DNA from: Gammaproteobacteria bacterium
GTDB taxonomy: Bacteria; Pseudomonadota; Gammaproteobacteria; Xanthomonadales; SZUA-36
Reading direction: 5' to 3'
Assembly: GCA_021772935.1 (NCBI GenBank)
Contig: JAJFLA010000044.1
Span: forward strand, 87,364 to 151,363
Length of the DNA: 64,000 bases
Both the position numbers and the translations under genes were made by a program. How positions within the stretch are numbered: position 1 is the stretch's first letter; every line of letters begins with the position of its first letter. Shown here piece after piece: positions 53,424 to 61,417 of this stretch. The notes under the pieces were generated by a model. The model made no database searches, was not told the DNA's origin, and saw nothing but the letters and a program-made list of their open reading frames with translations.

Positions 53424-56375
53424 ATGTCATCTGTCCCAGAACTAGTCCGGTACATTCGATTTCAGCTAAATCAGCTACGGGTAAGAAATGAACATCATCG
53501 CTTCGAAGACCTGGCCAGAGATTTTTCCAGGCTAAGAATTTGTCAACGAATCTTGCCAGCAACTGGCCCGGTGGGAAGTGGCGGCGACCAAGGTCGAGAC
53601 TTTGAGACGTACCGTAGTTTTCTGCAGTCAACCCCTATCGCCACTTCCACATTTCTTGGGGGTGACCCATCTTCGAGAATTGTATTTGGGTGTTCGCTGC
53701 AACAGGGCAACATTGGTACAAAAATTCGAAGTGATATTCGGACCATGTGTAACTCCGATTATCTACCGAACTGCATCGTCTATTTTTGTGAGGCAGATAT
53801 TGCGGTAGCAGAACGTCACCGCTTGCAACATTGGTGTAATGGGGAGTTTGGTGCTGAGTTAGAAATCTTCGATGGTCAGGCAATCGCAGAGAATTTAGTT
53901 GCTACAGATGTATTTTGGATCGCTCAGGAATACCTCGAAGTGCCAGCAGACATGTACCCGCGCGAGTCAACTGAGCCAGATTGGTATATGCAGCGAAAAG
54001 ATAGATGGCTAGTAGATGATAGGCAACCAGGAAACTTTGCCGATTTTATTGAAATCAAGCAATCATTGAGAAGGGCCACGTTTAACGAAAGTGTAAAACC
54101 AGATCTACGTGATTGGGTACATTGCATGAGGCGGTTCTTAAGTATCGAAACAGCTCCTAATCTAAGGCGCAACGCAATTTACGAAATTTGCGTTGCTTCG
54201 CTTAGGGGCTTAAATAACTTGACTGCAGAATTACCTCTCCTTGAAGAATATTTTTCTGATATTTCTTCTCTCGAAAGTCCAACAGAAATGGAGGATTCCG
54301 TAATCCTTGCAAGCTATTGCTCAACCGCGTTTCGGTGTGAGCATTTAGAAATTGATGTGGTTTTATTACATCGATGGAGTTGCCAGTTGCATTCCAAGGT
54401 AGTTGAATTACTTGCGACAGACCTATCTGCTAACACACGGTGTCAACTTTTAGTCACCGCAGGAAGAATCGGATTCTTACCATATCGTGACAGTGCCAAT
54501 GCGGAACTAGCGATTGGAGATGCGTTTGAATATTGGGAGTCTCTTTTCGACATTGTAGATGATGCACCGCTATTTCCCGCTGAGTCGTTTTCTGATTCAC
54601 TAGTAGCTCTAACGCCATTAATCGGTGAGGACGCTCGCTTTATTGGGCTTGCTCAACGGACTGACGAAATACTGGCCGATCGGATTGGCGGACATGCTGC
54701 CGCTGAGAAGTGTAGGGATCGTGCCATTGCATATTACAAATTAGGCAATATTCTTCTTGCCATTCAGCAGCTTCATGAATCTAAAGTACGGTGGTTTTCC
54801 GCAGAAACAATGCGCGGATCACTACTTTCAATGCTCTTTCTGTCCGATTGTTACTCATCACTCGGTTTATTCCAGGCTGCAAAGTACTACGCTGCAGGTG
54901 TGATTTTCCTAGCGCACAAATTGGACGACATTGAAAACAAGGATTTTGTTCTAAAGGCCGCCATACAATTTTGCGATTGCTGCTATTCTAGTGGCGAGTG
55001 GCTTAACTTTATGACGACAGTATGGTTAGCCATTGCCGCGCAAAATGCTTACCAACGCGATCCGCAAGAAATACAGGAGCATGGTGACATGCAGCGACTG
55101 TTATTTCATGCAGCAGTTTCAAGAATTGTAGCGAAGCGGACATTGCAAAACGTTTCCGTTTATATCGAGAAAATGGTAGAGGATTGGCAGTTGGATGAGA
55201 TAAACCGCAGTGCCTTTAACAGCCTATGTTCTGATGAAACCACTTGGTTATACAAAGTCTCTGAAGAGCGTCTCGCAGCGAAAGCCATAGAAGAGATGAA
55301 CTGCGCTCCTTTCTCTGATTTAGGATCAACGAGGCGAATTACTTGGGATGCCTTGGGGATAAGGTGGATTATTGAAAGTAAAGCAGATTATTCAACGACA
55401 ATCGCAGCAGAAGAATTCGCTGCCACTCTTCAAATTGTAATAGCAGATTTAGCGCATCATGACCTCTGCCTATTGCCACTAACTGCTAAAGTCGAGTTTC
55501 ATCTTGAAGAGTCTATCGATAGTATTGAAGTTGAACAGGTCCCCGACAATGCTATGGCGTCATATAGAGTCGCCTTCCCTAGGATATTGACTGCGGATGC
55601 GGAGAAAGTTGAAAGCCTGAGAGCCGAAGTATTCGCAGCTGCTATCTCGATTCTTCAAGGGTGTACTGTTTTACCAGATGACGATTTCCTATCATTACTT
55701 CATCATGCTATGAAGCAAGGATTGCCGGGCAAAGCATTTTCAGTGCGTCCATATTCCGAACTTTTTTCCGAGCTGATTTCGGAGGATAACTTCAATGCGG
55801 ACTGTCGATCCTCCTCTTTTCCTTTGGCAGATCCGATAGCATTAGAGGATAAATGTCATTTAGAACTGAAATGGAAAGACGGTCCCGGTCCAGGCTACAC
55901 AAGGGAAAAAGCAGTAGAAGCAATAAACAACAGATACAAGCGAGCCATCAAGCCGATTTGTCTTAGTCTCCCATTGTGGAACAAGAGTGGGAATTTTCAG
56001 GAGTTTGTTAGGGCTCTAAGAGAGGAGGGTTATCAAGACTGGCACATACTGTTGTTTTTGGCTAACCACACGGTAAATTATCGTGTGAACATGCTTGCTG
56101 GAGTTGGAGCTCCAATGGAGAGGTTTCGCGAACTATCTATGGAGTTAATGTTTAGGGAAGAAACCAAAGATGACATCCCAGTGCCTGTGACACTTTTTAC
56201 AAAAGCTGACCTAGAGCCACCAAAATTTACGACGATCATGGCAATCGCACAGACTTGGGGGTTGGTCGTAAAACAACAAACGCCCAATTTTAGTGCAGTG
56301 AAAAGATACTTAGACGTCAGGTACAACAATAATGTTGATGACATTGAGCATGAGGATGTATTTGCAGAAATCTAG
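53424..56375 (+). CDS. large protein with possible N-terminal restriction-endonuclease-like domain and TPR-like repeats
   Basis: A 983-residue protein I cannot name. Residues 20-100 resemble an Mrr-like PD-(D/E)XK nuclease: Glu28 (HRFEDLARDF), GSGGDQGRDFE (Asp59, Glu61) and a strand with GCSLQQG (Gln93, Gln94). This is pattern recognition, not proof. The middle (about 420-560) is helical, with TPR-like pairs such as YYKLGNILLAIQQL and CYSSLGLFQAAKYYAAGV. The C-terminal 300 residues have no recognised motif. It stands alone, with weak ribosome binding, in A+T-rich DNA unlike the ribosomal genes before it. A defence role is inferred from domain style and setting. Confidence 0.6.
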   Translation: MSSVPELVRYIRFQLNQLRVRNEHHRFEDLARDFSRLRICQRILPATGPVGSGGDQGRDFETYRSFLQSTPIATSTFLGGDPSSRIVFGCSLQQGNIGTKIRSDIRTMCNSDYLPNCIVYFCEADIAVAERHRLQHWCNGEFGAELEIFDGQAIAENLVATDVFWIAQEYLEVPADMYPRESTEPDWYMQRKDRWLVDDRQPGNFADFIEIKQSLRRATFNESVKPDLRDWVHCMRRFLSIETAPNLRRNAIYEICVASLRGLNNLTAELPLLEEYFSDISSLESPTEMEDSVILASYCSTAFRCEHLEIDVVLLHRWSCQLHSKVVELLATDLSANTRCQLLVTAGRIGFLPYRDSANAELAIGDAFEYWESLFDIVDDAPLFPAESFSDSLVALTPLIGEDARFIGLAQRTDEILADRIGGHAAAEKCRDRAIAYYKLGNILLAIQQLHESKVRWFSAETMRGSLLSMLFLSDCYSSLGLFQAAKYYAAGVIFLAHKLDDIENKDFVLKAAIQFCDCCYSSGEWLNFMTTVWLAIAAQNAYQRDPQEIQEHGDMQRLLFHAAVSRIVAKRTLQNVSVYIEKMVEDWQLDEINRSAFNSLCSDETTWLYKVSEERLAAKAIEEMNCAPFSDLGSTRRITWDALGIRWIIESKADYSTTIAAEEFAATLQIVIADLAHHDLCLLPLTAKVEFHLEESIDSIEVEQVPDNAMASYRVAFPRILTADAEKVESLRAEVFAAAISILQGCTVLPDDDFLSLLHHAMKQGLPGKAFSVRPYSELFSELISEDNFNADCRSSSFPLADPIALEDKCHLELKWKDGPGPGYTREKAVEAINNRYKRAIKPICLSLPLWNKSGNFQEFVRALREEGYQDWHILLFLANHTVNYRVNMLAGVGAPMERFRELSMELMFREETKDDIPVPVTLFTKADLEPPKFTTIMAIAQTWGLVVKQQTPNFSAVKRYLDVRYNNNVDDIEHEDVFAEI

Positions 56376-56708
56376 CCTCTCTCCTCTAAAAGTATGGCGC
56401 ACGTAAGGGAGTTCTTGAATCATCCTGCCCAGACTTTAATTGTCCATGTTTATTTAAGTAATAGTCACGAGTCTGATTCTTAATTAGTAGGCCTGAGCAA
56501 GATCCGTTCTTCTAATGATTTGATAGTATTATAAAATATAAGTATTAAACGATCAGTAGGTTAAGGTCAAAAGAGAAATAGCACGTCTAATGTTTGGTGT
56601 AGAGATGTCGAAATGGCTTTACCCAAGAGAAATAGTCGTAAATTTAGTTTTTGCCAATTAGGTCTAAAATCAAGCACTGAATGTTAGTTGTTCGTCACTG
56701 GAGAAGAG
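56376..56708. other. A+T-rich spacer, no gene seen
   Basis: 333 bp between the 983-residue protein and the three-gene cluster. It is rich in A and T with many stops in all frames. It probably carries the promoter of the downstream cluster; I see no repeat, hairpin or RNA gene. Confidence 0.5.
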
Positions 56709-57434
56709 ATGCAAGGCGCAATTTTAATCATCGGATCTCTCCTTTGGGACTCCCTAGATAAGAGAAAAGAGTGGCGTAATCAACGCCTTCAAATCGATAA
56801 GAAGGAATACGTTAGCGCCCCTTTGGTATATGGACGTCGATCTAGGTCGCGCGGAAATACCTTTACTATGACTTTGGATACTGATGTTTCAATTGGTCAG
56901 GCAGTATTGGTTCCATTCATTGCTCCAACCACTCGTGTTGAGGATTTGTTTATAGAGGCTGAATATCTCTGGCAAGCCGAGCAGCCGGGTGTAAAGAAAG
57001 GTAAATTGGGGGCGTCTTGGGGGTGTGTCGGCGCGCAATTTCGAAATGTATCAGGAAGTTGGCAAGAGAGCTGGCGCCGATACTTCTGCGAAAAGACTAT
57101 ATCAGCCATAACTCCTGTGAATGCTTCTGGCTTACTCGTGGTTCCATGGCCTTTAAAGGTCAGCGGAATGCCAGCAGAAGTAGACTTCATACTTGCGACT
57201 GCGACTCTGAAAGAGCACGATCGACCCACTATAGAAACTGTTTCAGATGCTTGGATAGAGCAATCAGCAAATCATGAGCGCTACTTCTTTGAAAATGTCC
57301 GACTCGGCGTCCGGACTGAAGCAGATGTCGCGATTTGGAAATATATTGAGGAAAAGGCACCGAGTTGGCTCGGTTCATCGCGTTATTCGGAGGCAATCAA
57401 GATCCTCAAAGAAGAAGCTTCACTTGACAATTAG
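56709..57434 (+). CDS. conserved protein of unknown function (GSLLWD N-terminus)
   Basis: A 241-residue soluble protein, first of a three-gene cluster. I choose ATG 56709, which has GGAGAAG just upstream; the frame opens at TTG 56688. It begins AILIIGSLLWDSLDKRKEWR, followed by APLVYGRRSRSRGNTFTM and GASWGCVG. The GSLLWD motif recalls the YGSLxW start of ChaC/gamma-glutamylcyclotransferase-fold proteins, a weak likeness, with no catalytic Glu confirmed. No signal peptide or membrane segment. Confidence 0.6.
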   Translation: MQGAILIIGSLLWDSLDKRKEWRNQRLQIDKKEYVSAPLVYGRRSRSRGNTFTMTLDTDVSIGQAVLVPFIAPTTRVEDLFIEAEYLWQAEQPGVKKGKLGASWGCVGAQFRNVSGSWQESWRRYFCEKTISAITPVNASGLLVVPWPLKVSGMPAEVDFILATATLKEHDRPTIETVSDAWIEQSANHERYFFENVRLGVRTEADVAIWKYIEEKAPSWLGSSRYSEAIKILKEEASLDN

Positions 57435-57497
57435 TGAGCACACAATCAATTTCTATTGGAAAAATGATAACAATAGCTAATGACTTCAGGTGAAGAG

Positions 57498-58556
57498 ATG
57501 ACAATCAAACCACCGCCAGAGCGTGATGTATTGGAACTAAAACGCTTGGCTGCTGGGATTATCCGAGCGCAAGGTAATCGGTTTATTAAAGAATTGTTGC
57601 GTTCAAAAAAAATTCCAATAGGTAAAAACAAAAACGATTTTGAACGTAATCTTAATGAAGCAATTGAATCAGGCAAATTAATACTTAGTGATGTTGATAG
57701 CTGGTTAAAGTTAGTAGAAGGTTGGGGTAATCAACATGTGTACCTCTATAATTTAACTTCTAGTCTGCGAAAAGACTTAACACAACCGAAAATTCAAGGT
57801 CAAGTTAAGGAAAAAGGCTTTTCCAAGGTTTGGAATGGAAAAACGGTAAATACGTTTCCAGACAAACCTAAACTAACATCTATTTCATTTAGACATTCCG
57901 TTTTCCAACTCCAGTGGCAAGAAGTTGCACAGGGGTGGACTGCAGTTGCGGACAAAAACTATAAAGAAGTGGAAGGTTTAGACACGTTTGAATACAGGGC
58001 TTATAGGAGACTTGATGACAGGGCAATTACTCGATTTGAAGCACATCTAGATTTTGGTTTGGCCGCATTGTTCGTCGCTAAGCCAATCGCTGATGAAGAG
58101 CATAAAAATGCCATCAGGGAAGCAAGGCATGTAATTGGACAACTAATAGACCTTTCTGAACTGGATCGTGGACAGGTCGATATCTCTACAGTATGTCGTA
58201 ATCTCGATCAGCAGAATGTTCCCACTAATTCTAAACCAAATCCAGAAATACGCACCCAAAAATCGCGCTTAGCGTCAGGGGGGGCATATATTGAGTTTGC
58301 AGCTAATTCTAAGACTAAAGCTTACTGGGAAGAGTCAGTTGTAAAAGATGTCAGAAACTCCATAAGAACTACTCAACTTAGTGATTTTCAAGGTGAGGAT
58401 GGAGTGTTTGTTTTCCAGGAAAGCTCTGGAACAGACGGATTGAACCGTCCCTTAAGAGTTCAACTTATAGGTAAGGATGCTCGGATAAGGCTTTGGGCCC
58501 AAATGACAGCCCATGAAGTTTGGACCATCCTGATTAAATTAGGCAATTATCAGTAA
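57498..58556 (+). CDS. protein of unknown function, second gene of the 56.7-59.9 kb cluster
   Basis: A 352-residue protein; ATG 57498 has AGGTGA 5 bp upstream, while ATG 57480 lacks one. The first 70 residues are basic and helical (RFIKELLRSKKIPIGKNKND), loosely like a SAP or other DNA-binding helical domain. The rest mixes alpha and beta, with DKPKLTSISFRHSVFQLQW and a C-terminal LRVQLIGKDARIRLWAQM. No catalytic motif is recognised. It starts 63 bp after the previous gene and ends 54 bp before the next, suggesting one transcript. Confidence 0.55.
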   Translation: MTIKPPPERDVLELKRLAAGIIRAQGNRFIKELLRSKKIPIGKNKNDFERNLNEAIESGKLILSDVDSWLKLVEGWGNQHVYLYNLTSSLRKDLTQPKIQGQVKEKGFSKVWNGKTVNTFPDKPKLTSISFRHSVFQLQWQEVAQGWTAVADKNYKEVEGLDTFEYRAYRRLDDRAITRFEAHLDFGLAALFVAKPIADEEHKNAIREARHVIGQLIDLSELDRGQVDISTVCRNLDQQNVPTNSKPNPEIRTQKSRLASGGAYIEFAANSKTKAYWEESVVKDVRNSIRTTQLSDFQGEDGVFVFQESSGTDGLNRPLRVQLIGKDARIRLWAQMTAHEVWTILIKLGNYQ

Positions 58557-58610
58557 TTTGTCATTTACACAGAAACATGAGACTCCAACCAATCTTGAGG
58601 AGTTAATTGA

Positions 58611-59918
58611 ATGGAAAGCTTGTCACATACACCGCCTGTTGAATATTGGACTGAATTGTCTGGTAATTGGAGCGGTTCACAAATCAAGGCTCTAAGAATC
58701 AAATCTGAACGTCGCTTCAACACTTTCAAAGTGAGTGATCTTCCTCCACCTCAGCAGCTCGGAGAGGAACTTCTGGAAAGGTTTGCGCGCGATGGATGGG
58801 TTGAGGTGAAACTTAGCTATCATTGCCCTTGTTGTCCTTACGAACTGGAAGCTGATGAGGAATCTCATGCTAACTGCCCAGAGTGCAGAGAGGCATTCAC
58901 CCAACATGGAGGTGTTGAGGAAGTTAAAGTTTATGAGCGAAGGCTTGAGCAGACAAGATCTGTAGATTGGGTAGTTGCAATCCATGGAATGAACACCACG
59001 GGAGCCTGGCAACAGGAGTTTAATTGGTTATTGGGCAGAACTTGGGGCAAGTCTGTACCTGTTGCGGTATACAAATATGGCATTGTGAGACTTGGTGTTC
59101 TTTTACCCTGGCGTCGCAAGAAATTTCAAAACCAACTTAGGGAAAAGCTCGCTAGACAAAGTAGACAGGCGAAGATAAGCGGTTATTCTGGCAAGCCAGA
59201 TGTAATTGCTCACAGCTTTGGTACATGGCTATTGGGGCATCTACTTAGGGCGGAGATTGGTAAAAATCCTGAAGAACAACTTAGATTTGGCCGAATTATT
59301 CTGACTGGCTGCATACTGCGCCCTGACTTTGATTGGAAGAGCGTTATTGAAGCTGGGTTGGTTGACGATGTGCTTAATCATTATGGAGATAAAGACTCAA
59401 TTGTTCCGATGGCACAACTGACTATTTGGGACTCAGGGCCATCGGGAAGAATTGGTTTTGACGGTAACGAAGTGATAAATATCTGCGAAAAAGGATATGG
59501 TCATAGTGATCTTTTTTCGATCCAGAAGTGTGTAGTTGACAGTGAGTCATTTAAAGACTGTTCGGGTGAGGGGCATGAGAATTCTCATCTATTCTACTCC
59601 CATAAAAAATACTGGATGCCGTTCCTAATTAACCCTAAAAGTGAGCTTGGTGAGCTAACAAATCATGATCCGGGTCCAAAATCGTGGAAACCATTACCAT
59701 GGGTATTACGTGGCACACTTTTTCCACTTTTTATCATTCTGTGTCTAATAACGTTGCTCTCCCTCTTGCTAGTCAATGTTGGTAGTTGGTTGAGTGAGCT
59801 ATCGTCTTTGATAATGCAATTATTATGGTATAGCGGGGCCGGGCTGGCTTCATTGGGCGCGATAGGCGTATTTGTCTGGTTTATTCGACTAATCCGAAAA
59901 TTGATAAGGTCGAAATAA
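58611..59918 (+). CDS. zinc-ribbon/alpha-beta hydrolase protein with two C-terminal membrane helices
   Basis: A 435-residue protein. A zinc-ribbon-like cluster at the N-terminus (Cys72, Cys74, Cys75, Cys89, Cys92 in CPCCPYEL...CPEC) is followed by a lipase-like domain: VAIHGMN (about 123-129), the nucleophile elbow DVIAHSFGTW with Ser202, Asp262 in GDKDSIVP and His298 in GYGHSDLF. Two hydrophobic helices (about 366-390 and 400-425) and a basic tail end the chain. It looks like a membrane-tethered esterase or phospholipase. Paired with two unknown proteins in a defence-like island, it would suit an effector that damages membranes; this is inference. Confidence 0.7.
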   Translation: MESLSHTPPVEYWTELSGNWSGSQIKALRIKSERRFNTFKVSDLPPPQQLGEELLERFARDGWVEVKLSYHCPCCPYELEADEESHANCPECREAFTQHGGVEEVKVYERRLEQTRSVDWVVAIHGMNTTGAWQQEFNWLLGRTWGKSVPVAVYKYGIVRLGVLLPWRRKKFQNQLREKLARQSRQAKISGYSGKPDVIAHSFGTWLLGHLLRAEIGKNPEEQLRFGRIILTGCILRPDFDWKSVIEAGLVDDVLNHYGDKDSIVPMAQLTIWDSGPSGRIGFDGNEVINICEKGYGHSDLFSIQKCVVDSESFKDCSGEGHENSHLFYSHKKYWMPFLINPKSELGELTNHDPGPKSWKPLPWVLRGTLFPLFIILCLITLLSLLLVNVGSWLSELSSLIMQLLWYSGAGLASLGAIGVFVWFIRLIRKLIRSK

Positions 59919-60292
59919 ACACTATCTGTTAAATAGCCCTCAGTTCTAGAATGCTTTGAGGGGGAGTAAGGGTGATGAATTGAGCAAACACCATTCTCGG
60001 CAATACGATCCTCGAACTCTCAAGTTGTTGTGGGGGCTGATCCCCACTATTAACCCTATCAAGTGGTAGTGTTAAGGCTCCGGCCGATGAGTCCGGGCTC
60101 TTGTTTTTGCGAGGTAATGCGCCGCTGTTTGCCGCGATATCGTGTTACATCGCCGGTACTGGCTCAAGAGCGGAACTAGGGACCGAACAGAGGCCAGTTT
60201 GACATGAGGCCCGAATGAACAACTTACTAAAGGATCACAGCTAGTGCAGAGATTGGGTAGACTTATGTGACGAGAAAAATTGAGACCGAAAA
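59919..60292. other. Intergenic region holding a diverged copy of the tRNA-Gln downstream sequence
   Basis: 374 bp without a gene. At 60053-60115 the order ACCCTAT, AA, GTA, TTAAG, then a G+C-rich hairpin region and TTGTTTTTGCG follows that of 53267-53325 after tRNA-Gln. About two thirds of the positions agree by eye. It might be a duplicated terminator or the far end of an inserted segment. The remaining sequence shows nothing recognisable. Confidence 0.4.
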
Positions 60293-61228
60293 ATGGGAAT
60301 AACAATTAGAGATCGAAAGTTGCTCTGGGCAAGAAGTGGAAACGAATGCGCTTACCCAGGTTGTGATCAGCAACTAGTTCTTAATACCGGTGACAGCGAT
60401 GTAATAGTGGGTGAAGAAGCTCACATTTGCTCTCGCCGACCGTTCGGGCCGCGCGGCACTGGAGGACTAACATCAGCTCAGCTTGATTCATACCAAAACC
60501 TCATTCTCTTATGCCCAACCCACCACACGATTGTTGATGGAGCACAAGAATCATTTCTACTAAGAACGCTGACGGATATGAAGCTTCATCATGAGAGCGC
60601 TATTCGAGAAAGGAAGGAGGGAAGAATTCGGGCAGAGAGGGTAAATCTAGACGTAATCGACTATGGAGACTTGGCTAATGCCTGGCAAGTTGGACGATCA
60701 ACCCTTTTGGCCTGTTCATATGGAAGTCCACCAGTTGAGTCCTTTAATGAACGTTGGTTAGGGTCTGGGATTAGGTTTCTTCTAGCTGGTCCAGATCGTG
60801 ACCCTAAACTTCTCTTAGATAGTTCAGAAGCACTACCTGACATTGAGTATTGGGTTCAAGGGAGTGAGCTTCACGTCGTCAGATCTACCTATTTATATGA
60901 CGAATCTTGTTTCGCACCTTTTGCCGAGGAGATTTTTGAAGCTAAGGAAGATCCTGCTGTAAGAACTGTCATTAGTCTTCTAAACGGGGCCCCATCACTT
61001 GTGCCCAAAGTTCGAGCTCTAGTGAACGATTTTCTCGAATCACCAACTAACGATCGCAGCACAAAATTCTTGGGAGCAATATTTCGCGCTGGTATATCAA
61101 GCCCAAGAGCTGTCCTTCGAGAGATCCCGAGAATCGCGGAAGCGCCATGTTTTTGCGGAGGTGAGGCTCAAACAGTCAGAATTATGAAGGAGGAACTGGA
61201 ATTGCTAAGAATTGCGGCGACAGCCTAA
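60293..61228 (+). CDS. HNH endonuclease domain protein
   Basis: A 311-residue protein. The HNH nuclease fills the first 90 residues: zinc ligands Cys19 and Cys24 (CAYPGC), the catalytic His44 in EEAHI, Asn69 in NLILLCPTHH and Cys74/His77-78. The later part (about 110-311) has no family I know and may be a sensor or regulatory domain; it contains WVQGSELHVVRSTYLYDE. HNH proteins with such C-terminal parts often occur in defence islands. Weak Shine-Dalgarno; single gene. Confidence 0.8.
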   Translation: MGITIRDRKLLWARSGNECAYPGCDQQLVLNTGDSDVIVGEEAHICSRRPFGPRGTGGLTSAQLDSYQNLILLCPTHHTIVDGAQESFLLRTLTDMKLHHESAIRERKEGRIRAERVNLDVIDYGDLANAWQVGRSTLLACSYGSPPVESFNERWLGSGIRFLLAGPDRDPKLLLDSSEALPDIEYWVQGSELHVVRSTYLYDESCFAPFAEEIFEAKEDPAVRTVISLLNGAPSLVPKVRALVNDFLESPTNDRSTKFLGAIFRAGISSPRAVLREIPRIAEAPCFCGGEAQTVRIMKEELELLRIAATA

Positions 61229-61417
61229 CAGAAAGACAATTGAGCGCTGAGGTGATTAGCCCAAATTGGCACAGGTTCGAAATTTGTAGAATTGCCATTA
61301 GTATTTGAGCCTTGCCAGATTGACACACCAGCATAAAGTGGTCCATTCTGAGCTTTGTCTGGGTGATCCTATATGGAAACGAGTCTTTAAGAATCAAAAC
61401 TAGAATGCGGAGTCTTA

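Noticed and set aside
53128..60115. Prophage or integrative element at tRNA-Gln
   Set aside because: No integrase, phage structural genes or exact tRNA 3'-end repeat could be found; kept only as a weak repeat observation.
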